A stretch of DNA of 8,265 nt, taken from contig CANJOX010000134.1 in assembly GCA_947475795.1 (NCBI GenBank), positions 1 to 8,265 of the forward strand, written 5' to 3'. The notes below the pieces were generated by a model. The model had not been told where the DNA came from. It searched no databases and saw only the letters and a program-made list of their open reading frames with translations. The first letter of the stretch is position 1. Each line of letters opens with the position of its first letter. The translations under genes and the position numbers were made by a program. Positions 1-7,487 of this stretch are shown piece by piece. This DNA is from Gemmatimonadota bacterium. GTDB taxonomy: Bacteria; Gemmatimonadota; Gemmatimonadetes; Gemmatimonadales; Gemmatimonadaceae.

Positions 1-1935
1 CAGCTCCTCGCGCACGAAACCGGTGACATCGTGCGTGATCGCGTGACGGATCGCGTGACTGTGCGGCATGCGGGTCTGGATGATCACGTCGCCCCCCTTG
101 GGCCCGCGCCCGGCGCGCCCCGCCACCTGACTCACCAGCTGAAACGTCCGCTCGGCCGCCCGGAAGTCGGGGAGATTCAGCCCCGTGTCGGCATCGACCA
201 CTCCCACCAGCGTGACGTTCGGGAAGTCGAGCCCCTTGGCGATCATCTGCGTGCCCAGCAGGATGTCCACCTCGCCACGCCCCACGCGATCGAGAATCTG
301 CGTGTGCGCCCACTTGCCGCTCGTGGTATCCACGTCCATCCGCGCGATGCGCGCCTCGGGAAAGCGCTCGGCGAGCACGCGCTCCACCTGCTGCGTGCCG
401 AGACCGCGTCGGCGCATGGTATCCGCCGCACACTGCGCGCACACCGCCGGCACCGGCTGCTGATGCTGACAGTAATGACACACGAGAATCTCGGGCACGC
501 GATGGTACGTGAGCGAGATGCTGCAGTGCGGGCACACCGGCACATCACCGCAGGCATTGCACTGCATGAACGACGAATAGCCACGACGGTTCAGCAGGAG
601 CAGACTCTGCTCGCCGCGCACGAGTCGCTGCTCAAGCGCCACCAGCAGCGAGGCGCTGAACACGCCCAGCGCTTCGTCAAAGGGCGCATTGGGATTGCGC
701 GCCTTCACCGCCTGTTTGAGCTCCACGCGCATGTCCACCACGGTGACCGGCGGCAGCTGCGCCCCGCCCGCCCGGTCGGGGAGCGACAAGCGGATCGCCT
801 GCCCGCGATCGGCGCGCTCCCACGTTTCCAGACTGGGGGTGGCGCTGCCCAGCACCACCACGGCGCCTTCGGCCCGCGCCCGCACGATCGCCGCCTCGCG
901 CGCATGGTAGCGCGGCGTCTCCGACTGCTTGTAGCTGCTCTCGTGCTCTTCGTCCACGATCACGACGCCCACGCGCTCGAGGGGCGCGAAGAGCGCCGAT
1001 CGTGCCCCCACCGCGATGCGCCGCTCGCCGCGCCGCAGTGACTGCCACGCATCGAGCCGCTCGCCGTCGCTGAGCCCGGAATGCAGCACCGCGACATCGT
1101 TACCGAAGGCGCCGCGGAAGCGGTCCACGGTCTGCGAGGTGAGCGCAATTTCGGGCACCAGCACGATGGCCGTCCGGTCGCGCTGCTGCAGCACCGCGCG
1201 CAGCACCTCGATATACACCAGCGTCTTCCCGCTGCCGGTTATTCCGTGTAGCAGGAATACCTGCCCGGGGTCGCCGGCCAGAATGGCGCGCACCACGTCC
1301 TGCTGCGCCGCACTCGGGTTGGGGGGCGGCAGCGTCCCGGCACGATCGGCGAAGGGGTCGCGCTGCTGGACCTCATCACGGATCTCCACCAGGCCACGCT
1401 TGGCCATGGCCGTGAACACCCCCGCGCTGCAGTTGGCCTGCACGCGCAGCGATTCCAGCGGCGCCTCCCCGCCCTGCGCCTCGAGCAGGTCGAACACCAC
1501 CCGCTGCTGGGGGGCCCGCGCGAAGGTCTGCTCGCGCTGCAGCAGCGACGGGAGCTCCATCAGGATCCGCACCACTCGCTGGGTGCGTGCCGCCGGAGCC
1601 GGGGTCTTGGCTGCGGTCAGGGCCGTGGGGAGCATGGAGCGGAGCGTGAGCCCCAGTGGCGCGGCATACCAGTCGGCGATCCAGCGCCCGGTCTGCAACA
1701 GCGCCGGCGGCAGCGACGGCACGGCATCGAGCACCGACTGGATCGGCTTGAGCGTGATGCCCGCCGGGGGTTCCGCGTCGCCGAGACAGATGCCGATTTC
1801 CTGCCGACCGTGAAAGGGCACCAGCACCCGCGTCCCCGGCGCGATCGGCAGCGCGATCCCCTCGGGGACGCGATACGTGAACGTGCGGAACAGCGGGGCC
1901 GCGAGCGCGACCTCGATGCAGCCGGAGGTGCTCAG
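1..1935 (-). CDS. priA: Primosomal protein N' / replication restart helicase PriA (C-terminus cut off by window edge)
   Basis: PriA is a 3'-to-5' superfamily 2 DNA helicase that binds stalled or repaired forks and reloads the replisome. The reading frame is uninterrupted for 645 codons. Counting from the proposed CTG start, the N-terminal fork-binding domain is at about 5-100 and a winged helix at about 140-190. The helicase core follows: Walker A GITGSGKT (231-238), DEEH box (328-331), GTQM (561-564) and QVAGRAGRG (603-611). Eight zinc-binding cysteines sit as four CxxC pairs at 459/462, 468/471, 486/489 and 499/502, as in E. coli PriA. Roughly 100 C-terminal residues are probably missing. 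The start is uncertain. CTG at 1935-1933 overlaps the epimerase stop and places the conserved N-terminus correctly. The first downstream GTG (1827) would delete part of the DNA-binding domain. Upstream GTGs (2115, 2109) would add an Arg-rich stretch inside the epimerase. The family assignment is near certain. Confidence 0.96.
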   Translation of the reverse strand, partial: MSTSGCIEVALAAPLFRTFTYRVPEGIALPIAPGTRVLVPFHGRQEIGICLGDAEPPAGITLKPIQSVLDAVPSLPPALLQTGRWIADWYAAPLGLTLRSMLPTALTAAKTPAPAARTQRVVRILMELPSLLQREQTFARAPQQRVVFDLLEAQGGEAPLESLRVQANCSAGVFTAMAKRGLVEIRDEVQQRDPFADRAGTLPPPNPSAAQQDVVRAILAGDPGQVFLLHGITGSGKTLVYIEVLRAVLQQRDRTAIVLVPEIALTSQTVDRFRGAFGNDVAVLHSGLSDGERLDAWQSLRRGERRIAVGARSALFAPLERVGVVIVDEEHESSYKQSETPRYHAREAAIVRARAEGAVVVLGSATPSLETWERADRGQAIRLSLPDRAGGAQLPPVTVVDMRVELKQAVKARNPNAPFDEALGVFSASLLVALEQRLVRGEQSLLLLNRRGYSSFMQCNACGDVPVCPHCSISLTYHRVPEILVCHYCQHQQPVPAVCAQCAADTMRRRGLGTQQVERVLAERFPEARIARMDVDTTSGKWAHTQILDRVGRGEVDILLGTQMIAKGLDFPNVTLVGVVDADTGLNLPDFRAAERTFQLVSQVAGRAGRGPKGGDVIIQTRMPHSHAIRHAITHDVTGFVREEL

Positions 1936-2954
1936 CGGCGCTGCACGCCGAGCCCCGGCGCGTCGCTGAGTGTGACCTGCCCCCCGGGAATCCCGGGGCC
2001 CGTGAACGGATCGTCGGACAGCAGCGCCGCACCATCGAGATCGGCGTCGTCCAGCAGCGGCGAGAAGTGGGCGGCCGCCGCAATGCCGAGCGTGGACTCG
2101 ATCATGCACCCGCACATCACACGGAGGCCGTGGGCGCGTGCCACCGCGATCATCCGTAGCGCTTCGCGCAGCGACCCGCACTTGGCCAGCTTGATGTTGA
2201 TACCATCCACCACGCCGACCAGCTTCGGGATGTCGGTCGCCACGAGACACGATTCATCGGCCACCACGGGAATCGGTGACCGGTCGCGCACGAAGCGCAG
2301 CCCCTCGAGGTCGTGCGGCGGCAGCGGCTGCTCCAGCATGTCCACGCCCACGTCGCTCAGCGCCGGCAGCATCCCGAGCGCCTGCTTGGCGGTCCACGCC
2401 GCGTTGGCATCCACTCGCAGCGTGGCGAGCGGTGCTTCCTCGCGTACGATGCGCAGCACCTCGCGGTCCCAGCTCGATCCCAGCTTGATCTTGAGGATCG
2501 GATACGCCGCCGCGTCGCGCACCCGCGCCCGTAGCGTTTCGGCGTCCGGGGCGATACCGATCGTAAAGCTCGACCGCGGCGCTGCGGCGGCGTCGAGTCC
2601 CCACAGCTTCCAGAGCGGCACGCCGAGGCGCTTGGCCGCCAGATCGTGCAGCGCCGCGCTGATCGCACACCGGGCGGCAGCGTTCCAGCGCAACACCCGC
2701 TCCAGCTCACGCTCAATCGCCTCGATCGACCACGCGTCAGCCTGTTCGAGTACGGGCGCGAACATCGCGAGGGCCGCCATCACGCTGTCCGCCGTCTCGC
2801 CGTAGAACTTGCTGGGCGACGCCTCACCCCAGCCCTCCGCCCCGTCCGTATCGCGCAGCCGCACCCACACCACGCGGTACGCGCTGAAGCCCCCGCGCGC
2901 GATGACGAAGGGGTGCGTGGTGTGCAGCGTGACGATCTCGGCGTGCAGGTGCAT
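1932..2954 (-). CDS. Dipeptide epimerase (L-Ala-D/L-Glu type), enolase superfamily
   Basis: This 340-residue protein is a muconate-lactonizing-enzyme-type member of the enolase superfamily. It has an N-terminal capping domain (about 1-120) and a TIM barrel. The catalytic set is complete: KIK at 155-157 (general base side), metal ligands D182 in DANAAW, E208 in MLEQPL and D233 in ADES, and K255 in NIKLAKCG as the opposite base. A DLD motif at 305-307 matches the DxD that binds the substrate amino group in dipeptide epimerases, which favours that role over muconate cycloisomerase or o-succinylbenzoate synthase. The likely role is epimerising L-Ala-D-Glu released from peptidoglycan, so that the peptide can be recycled; exact substrate preference cannot be read here. 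The protein should be cytosolic, with no signal peptide. It begins with ATG 48 bases after the kinase stop, and its stop overlaps the proposed priA start. No other murein-recycling gene is visible nearby. Confidence 0.92.
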   Translation of the reverse strand: MHLHAEIVTLHTTHPFVIARGGFSAYRVVWVRLRDTDGAEGWGEASPSKFYGETADSVMAALAMFAPVLEQADAWSIEAIERELERVLRWNAAARCAISAALHDLAAKRLGVPLWKLWGLDAAAAPRSSFTIGIAPDAETLRARVRDAAAYPILKIKLGSSWDREVLRIVREEAPLATLRVDANAAWTAKQALGMLPALSDVGVDMLEQPLPPHDLEGLRFVRDRSPIPVVADESCLVATDIPKLVGVVDGINIKLAKCGSLREALRMIAVARAHGLRVMCGCMIESTLGIAAAAHFSPLLDDADLDGAALLSDDPFTGPGIPGGQVTLSDAPGLGVQRR

Positions 2955-2989
2955 GGCGCGAACGGTGGCAGAAGGTGGAAACGGGAGAG

Positions 2990-3001
2990 CCGGCGCGCCG
3001 G
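2990..3001. repeat. 12-bp perfect palindrome just after the kinase stop
   Basis: CCGGCGCGCCGG is a perfect inverted repeat with no spacer, one base past the kinase stop codon and in the 48-base gap before the epimerase. It lacks a loop and has no T-run on the minus strand, so it is not a standard factor-independent terminator. It might be chance in GC-rich DNA, a protein-binding site, or a 3'-end stabilising element. It is the only clear symmetrical element in the intergenic gaps. Confidence 0.4.
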
Positions 3002-3002
3002 A

Positions 3003-4001
3003 CTAGAAGGGCGTGTGTGCCGCCGGACGCGACGCACGCGCGGCCCGCAATTCGGCGCCGGGCGCCTGCCCCAGAAAGGCGATCAGGGCGTCGGCCAGAT
3101 CGAAGCCGCGATCGTAGCGATCCACGGCCTGCTTGGCGAGGCACTTCATCGTGATCGCACTGAGCGCCGCGGGAATGCGGGTGTCCACCTGATCCGGTGC
3201 CACCGGCGCCTCATGCACGTGCTTGTACCCCACGGAGTAGGAATCCTCGCCGTCGAACGGCGGATGCCCCAGCAGCATTTCATACAGCAACAGCCCCACG
3301 GCATACAGATCGCTGCGGCCGTCCACGAGCTTTCCCATGGCCTGCTCGGGCGACATGTAGTGCGGCGTCCCCATCGCGCGTCCGCTTGCGGTGAGCCGGC
3401 CGTGAAAGCGCGCCGTGGCGATGCCGAAGTCGGTCAGCGCCACGTTGCCGTCTTCGTCGAACAGGATGTTGTCAGGCTTGATGTCGCGGTGTACCACGCC
3501 GTGTCGGTGCGCGTAGTCGAGCGCGCACGACACCTGCACCGCGATCGACGCCGCCGCGCCCGCCGCCACCGTTTTCCGACGGGCCAGCAGGTCGGCCAGT
3601 GAGCCGCCCGCGTAGTACGGCATCGCCACGTACTCGATGTCGCCGGCGGTGCCCATGTCGGCGATCGCGCAGATGTACGGATGGATCAGCCGCGCCGCGG
3701 ACTCGGCCTCACGGCGAAAGCGTTCGCGCATCTCCGGCTCCTGCACCAGCGTCCGGTGCAGCACCTTGAGCACGAGTGGGCGCGCCAGCACGGCGTGCTT
3801 GGCGAGGTACACGGTGGCCATGCCGCCGCCGCCGAGCCGCTTCACCACCGTGTAGCGATTACCGGTGGCCACGCGCAGCTCACGGAGCTCCTCGTCGGGG
3901 ATGTCCATGGGCGGGGCCGACACGTCCGGCAGCGCCGCGCCGCAGCGCGTGCACCGGGCGGCGGCGGCGCGATTCCAGGTTCCGCATTCTGGGCAGAACA
4001 T
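3003..4001 (-). CDS. Soluble Ser/Thr protein kinase (PknB-like) with N-terminal zinc ribbon
   Basis: This is a Hanks-type serine/threonine kinase of 332 residues. Its N-terminus is a short zinc ribbon with CPEC at 3-6 and CTRC at 17-20. The kinase domain (about 50-310) has the glycine loop LGGGGMATVY (56-65), ATP lysine K79 in VLKV, helix-C glutamate E98, catalytic HRDIKPDN (171-178), DFG (191-193) and the activation segment to MSPEQ (216-220). All catalytic residues are present, so it should be active. No transmembrane helix, PASTA or other sensor domain follows; the protein ends about 20 residues after the domain with an Ala/Arg-rich tail, which suggests a cytosolic enzyme. ATG at 4001 was chosen because the zinc ribbon begins immediately after it. 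A longer frame from 4172 would run into corA and adds only low-complexity sequence. It lies 44 bases downstream of corA and 48 upstream of the epimerase. Its substrates are unknown. Confidence 0.93.
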   Translation of the reverse strand: MFCPECGTWNRAAAARCTRCGAALPDVSAPPMDIPDEELRELRVATGNRYTVVKRLGGGGMATVYLAKHAVLARPLVLKVLHRTLVQEPEMRERFRREAESAARLIHPYICAIADMGTAGDIEYVAMPYYAGGSLADLLARRKTVAAGAAASIAVQVSCALDYAHRHGVVHRDIKPDNILFDEDGNVALTDFGIATARFHGRLTASGRAMGTPHYMSPEQAMGKLVDGRSDLYAVGLLLYEMLLGHPPFDGEDSYSVGYKHVHEAPVAPDQVDTRIPAALSAITMKCLAKQAVDRYDRGFDLADALIAFLGQAPGAELRAARASRPAAHTPF

Positions 4002-4045
4002 CGGGCAGGACGGGAGAAAGTGTGGGTCGACCGGCAGCGCGACAG

Positions 4046-5074
4046 CTACAGCAGTCCGCGACGGCGCAGCAGGAAAAGTAGCAGCAGCCCCAAGCCAAGC
4101 TGCACGACCAGCAGCACCCAGAATCCGTGCGGCCACCCCGACAGTGGGATGCGCGTGAAATTCATGCCCCACATCCCGCTCACCACGACAAACGGCAGCG
4201 ACATCGTGGCCACGACCGACAGCGCCTTCGTCGTCGCGCCGAGACGGTTCGACACCTGCGTGAGATACGCATCCATCGTGCTGCTGAGCAGATCGCGATA
4301 CGTGTCCAGTGAGTCGTTGATGCGCAGCACGTGATCGTAGATGTCGCGGAAGTACAGCTGCACATCAGTGGTGAGCAGCGCGCTGGGTCGGTTGGTGAGC
4401 ACGTTCATCACTTCGCGCGACGGCTGCAGATACCGGCGCAGCGACAGCACCAACCGCTTCACGTGGAACAGGTCGCGGAGCGCGCTCTCGTCGAACTTCA
4501 CGAACACGCGCTCCTCGAGCCCGTCGATGAATTCATCGATCTGCTGCAGGATCGGGAAATAGCTGTCGATCGTGTCGTCGAGGATCGCGTGCAGCACCCG
4601 CTCGACACCGCGCGACAGCAGGTCGGGCGCACGGTGAATCGTGTCCGCCACGCGGTCGATCGACGCCATCGGGCCGGCGTGGACCGTGACCAGGAAGCGC
4701 GGCCCCAGAAAGCAGTACAGCTCCTGCGTCTCGAGATCGTACGGATCCTCGGTGTCTTCGGCCAGCCTCACCCCGCGCAGGATCACGAACAGCGACCCGT
4801 CGTATTCCTCCAGCTTCGCGCGCGAGCGCGGATTGAGCGTGTCCTCAATGGCCAGCGGATGGAAGTGGAACACCTTCTCCAGCATCGCGTGCTGTGAGCG
4901 TACGGTGGAGTCGATGTCCACCCACAGCAGGCCGCCCTCGGCGAGCAGTCCGGCCACATCGCGCGGGTGACAATCCACCACGTCGTGTCCCGCCGGCGAC
5001 CGGTAGAACGTGCGCGGCGCCGGCTCGGAGAGCGGGTCGGCTGGAGTGCGGGTGGCGCGATCGGGATTGGTCAC
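4046..5074 (-). CDS. corA: CorA-family Mg2+/Co2+ (divalent metal) transporter
   Basis: CorA proteins are homopentameric inner-membrane channels that admit Mg2+ and often Co2+ or Ni2+. This 342-residue product has the usual layout: a large cytoplasmic domain, a long helix from about 185 to 285, and two C-terminal transmembrane segments (about 283-303 and 317-336) flanking the signature GMN at 303-305. The C-terminus RRRGLL fits a cytoplasmic end. Two details differ from typical members. The residue before GMN is Trp rather than Tyr, and the short outer loop (TRIPLSGWPHG) lacks the acidic MPEL-type motif. The start is GTG at 5074, 18 bases after the deacetylase stop. An ATG at 5084 is out of frame and stops after four codons. 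No Shine-Dalgarno sequence is evident, so translation may depend on the upstream gene. The symbol reflects the family; metal preference is not determined by sequence alone. Confidence 0.94.
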   Translation of the reverse strand: MTNPDRATRTPADPLSEPAPRTFYRSPAGHDVVDCHPRDVAGLLAEGGLLWVDIDSTVRSQHAMLEKVFHFHPLAIEDTLNPRSRAKLEEYDGSLFVILRGVRLAEDTEDPYDLETQELYCFLGPRFLVTVHAGPMASIDRVADTIHRAPDLLSRGVERVLHAILDDTIDSYFPILQQIDEFIDGLEERVFVKFDESALRDLFHVKRLVLSLRRYLQPSREVMNVLTNRPSALLTTDVQLYFRDIYDHVLRINDSLDTYRDLLSSTMDAYLTQVSNRLGATTKALSVVATMSLPFVVVSGMWGMNFTRIPLSGWPHGFWVLLVVQLGLGLLLLFLLRRRGLL

Positions 5075-5092
5075 GGGCGAATCATGACGCCG

Positions 5093-6025
5093 TCACGCCA
5101 GCGCCGCGAGGTGTACGAGCACGGCGGCCGCCACCGGATCGGGCGCGTACCCCCCTTCCAGCGCGCTCACCAGCCGCCCCGCACACCACGTGTCGGCGCG
5201 GGTCACCAGCGCCCGCGTGAGCGCGTGGATGTCGTCGGGCGTGAGCGTAAAGGCACCCAGCGGATCGCCCTCCAAGCAATCAAACCCGGCGCTCAACAGC
5301 ACCAGATCGGGCGTGAACCCCTCAGTGGCCGCGTCCACAGCACCGAGCAGCGCGTCCACGTACTGCGCCGACGGCAGCGACGGCGCCATCGGCACATTCC
5401 ACACCGTGCCGTGCGGCCCGCGATCGTCGGCGGCGCCGGTGCCGGGATACCAGGGCCACTGATGCATCGACACGAAGTGGATCCGCGACTCGTGCTCCAC
5501 CAGCGCCTGCGTGCCGTTGCCGTGGTGCACGTCCCAGTCCACGATGAGCACGCGCGCGCAGGGGTGCGTGGCGAGCGCGTAGTGCGCCGCGATCGCCACG
5601 TTGCCGAACAGACAGAACCCCATCGCGCGATCGTGCAACGCGTGGTGCCCGGGCGGACGCACCGCCGCAAAGCTGCGCGATGCGCGCCCGTCGAAGGCCA
5701 TGTCCACGCCGTCGAGCACGCACCCCACCCCCACGGTGGCGGCGTCCCACGAGCCCTCGCTCACCACGGTGTCCGGGTCGAGCCGCCCGCCGCCCGCGAG
5801 CGCCATGTCGCGCACCTGCCCGATGTACGCGCGGTCGTGGGCCAGCGCGATCTCGTCCTCGGTGGCGTGACGCCCTTCGTGGTACTGCAGCGCGTCGAAA
5901 AGCGCCTGATCGTGACGCAGCGCCCGCGGGATCGCACGGAGGCGCCCCACATGCTCCGGATGGTTCCATCCGGTGTCATGCCGACCGCTGTCTGAGTGCG
6001 AAATGAACGCGACCTGCTGCGACAT
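5093..6025 (-). CDS. Histone deacetylase superfamily protein (class II-like / acetylpolyamine aminohydrolase type)
   Basis: This 310-residue enzyme belongs to the zinc-dependent arginase/deacetylase fold. It carries HPE near the N-terminus (22-24), the catalytic histidine pair in RPPGHH (H127, H128), zinc ligands D165 and H167 in DWDVHHGNGT, the third ligand D249 in SAGFD, and the transition-state tyrosine Y293 in GGY. An intact set implies an active hydrolase acting on acetyl-lysine, acetylpolyamine or a related acetyl amide; bacterial members of all these kinds exist and sequence alone does not choose among them. There is no signal peptide, so it is probably cytosolic. ATG at 6025 was chosen because the conserved N-terminus (VAFISHSDSG) starts just after it. 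A longer in-frame start at 6088 would overlap the preceding gene and adds unconserved-looking residues. It starts 25 bases after the upstream stop and ends 18 before corA. Confidence 0.92.
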   Translation of the reverse strand: MSQQVAFISHSDSGRHDTGWNHPEHVGRLRAIPRALRHDQALFDALQYHEGRHATEDEIALAHDRAYIGQVRDMALAGGGRLDPDTVVSEGSWDAATVGVGCVLDGVDMAFDGRASRSFAAVRPPGHHALHDRAMGFCLFGNVAIAAHYALATHPCARVLIVDWDVHHGNGTQALVEHESRIHFVSMHQWPWYPGTGAADDRGPHGTVWNVPMAPSLPSAQYVDALLGAVDAATEGFTPDLVLLSAGFDCLEGDPLGAFTLTPDDIHALTRALVTRADTWCAGRLVSALEGGYAPDPVAAAVLVHLAALA

Positions 6026-6050
6026 GCCTACCCGCCGAGTAAGGGACGAA

Positions 6051-7487
6051 TCACCGGCCGCCGCGCAGCCGCCGCGAGGCCCACTCACCCAGCAGGGCGG
6101 CCCCGATCACCATGAACAGTAGGCCGGGGGTGGCACGCCGTCGATCCGGCAGCGTGGCGACCGCCGCCACGGTGTCCACAACGGACGGGGTGGCGACAGT
6201 CTCCGGCGCACCGACGCGCGCCACCAGATCGGCGTACGGCGCGGCGTCGCCCGGCAACGCCCCGGCACCGTCATCCCCGGCGGTGACCGAACGCTCGTCA
6301 GGCAGGCCCGCCGCGAGCGCCAGCAGGTCGCTCCACCAACGGCGATGCTCGGCGGCGCCGTTGTCGGTCCCCTCCATCCGCCAATGCCAGCTGTTGCGGT
6401 AGGCGCTCGCCACCACCCGCCCGGCGCCCACGCGCGCGGCCACCAGCACCGGATCGGCCGCGCCGCGATCCGAGGGTGCCGTGCGCACCACCGACGCAGC
6501 ATCGTCGGCCACCAGCTCCCAGGCCTCGAGTCCGCGCTGCGGTGTGTCGGTGAGCAAGGCACCGGCCACCGCGGCACGCCCCCCGGTGACCTGCGCTGGA
6601 CGCAGCGGCGCCAGCGACGGCAGCCGCAGCGCATCGCCGGCCAGCACCAGCCCGCCGCCCTGTCGCACGAAACGGCCGATCGCGCCGGCGTCGACCGGCA
6701 GGCTGTCGAGCACCACCACGACGGCGTACCGCGCGGTGTCCAGGCGCGCCGGCGCCCCGACCGTGATCGCGGTGCGCGGCGACAGCTGATACCGACCATC
6801 CACCAGCCACCCGGCTTCCTCCAGCGCCGCCGCCACAAACTTCGATTCCCACCCCGGGTGCCCGATCAGCAGCACCCGCCGCGCCGCGGCCGGCCGTGGC
6901 ACGGTGACCGTGGCCTGCGACGCGCCGCGCACCACCCGCAGCGGCGATGACGCGCTCGCCAGCTGCCAGCCATCCGTGAGCACGCCGGCGATGGAATCGA
7001 GCGTGCCACCGGCGTCGCGCAGCACGAGCGCCGAGGGGGCGCCCGGCGCATCGGCCGCGCGCCATGGTCCAGCCACACGGACATCCACCGCCCCCGACGG
7101 CCCGGCCACGGCGGTCGCCGACAGCGCGAGCCCCGCCGCACCGCTCCCGTCGCGCCACCGCACCATGACGCCGCCACCGTCAACCGCGCCCAGCAGCGCC
7201 CGCCCGCGGGGCGACGGCAGCGCCGGGAGGTCGAGCGGGAGCGCACGCGGCCCCGTGTCGGCGGCGGCCAGACGGAGCGTGCGCTGCAGCGCCACCGACA
7301 ATACCGTCGCCGTGCTGTCAGACAGCGCGGCCGCCGTGGGACGCCACATCGGCGTGGGAGCACGGCGCGCATCGTCCGGCCACAGCGTGCGCACGATGGC
7401 GGCGGCCAGGGCCAGCAACGCGATCGTGCGCAACCCGCGCTCCAGCGCCTGACGCGCCCGCGGTGAGGACCACCGAGGCGTCGTCAT
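6051..7487 (-). CDS. Membrane-anchored protein with class I glutamine amidotransferase-like fold, BatA-neighbourhood type
   Basis: This is a 478-residue protein of unknown function. It has a basic N-terminus, a transmembrane segment at about 21-35, a long Ala/Val-rich, probably beta-rich region (about 60-195), then a Rossmann-like amidotransferase fold starting at RRVLLIGHPGWE (203-214) and including GRFVRQGGGLVLAGD (271-285). A NSWHWRMEG segment (365-373) and HRRWWSDLLAL follow, resembling the end of BatA-like proteins, then a second transmembrane helix at about 455-469 and a basic tail. Charge distribution suggests both ends are cytoplasmic and the body is outside the membrane. The protein contains no cysteine, so it cannot use the amidotransferase Cys nucleophile; a binding or structural role is more likely. 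ATG at 7487 overlaps the DUF4159 stop as ATGA, implying coupled translation. A longer frame from 7574 runs inside the DUF4159 gene and was not used. Confidence 0.8.
   Translation of the reverse strand: MTTPRWSSPRARQALERGLRTIALLALAAAIVRTLWPDDARRAPTPMWRPTAAALSDSTATVLSVALQRTLRLAAADTGPRALPLDLPALPSPRGRALLGAVDGGGVMVRWRDGSGAAGLALSATAVAGPSGAVDVRVAGPWRAADAPGAPSALVLRDAGGTLDSIAGVLTDGWQLASASSPLRVVRGASQATVTVPRPAAARRVLLIGHPGWESKFVAAALEEAGWLVDGRYQLSPRTAITVGAPARLDTARYAVVVVLDSLPVDAGAIGRFVRQGGGLVLAGDALRLPSLAPLRPAQVTGGRAAVAGALLTDTPQRGLEAWELVADDAASVVRTAPSDRGAADPVLVAARVGAGRVVASAYRNSWHWRMEGTDNGAAEHRRWWSDLLALAAGLPDERSVTAGDDGAGALPGDAAPYADLVARVGAPETVATPSVVDTVAAVATLPDRRRATPGLLFMVIGAALLGEWASRRLRGGR

Noticed and set aside
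31..1041. Long plus-strand open frame of 336 codons
   Set aside because: It lies antisense to priA, whose frame holds every helicase motif. Its product is a His/Arg/Ala-rich low-complexity string typical of antisense frames in GC-rich genes.
1376..2083. Minus-strand 235-codon frame across the epimerase-priA junction
   Set aside because: It is an alternative frame of both genes; the Arg/Gly/Ala-rich product lacks any PriA or epimerase motif.
2955..3002. Possible intrinsic terminator after the kinase
   Set aside because: The palindrome has no loop and no following T-run on the minus strand, so it does not meet terminator criteria.
2646..3602. Plus-strand open frame of 318 codons across the kinase and epimerase
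   Set aside because: It spans two real genes and their gap on the opposite strand, and its composition is that of a shadow frame.
4002..4172. N-terminal extension of the kinase to 4172
   Set aside because: It would overlap the corA C-terminal coding region and adds unstructured sequence before the zinc ribbon, which begins naturally at ATG 4001.
4967..5995. Plus-strand open frame of 342 codons opposite the deacetylase gene
   Set aside because: It is antisense to a gene with a complete deacetylase motif set; the product is His/Arg-rich with no recognisable domain.
6026..6088. N-terminal extension of the deacetylase to 6088
   Set aside because: It overlaps the end of the upstream gene and precedes the conserved N-terminal strand; ATG 6025 fits family length better.
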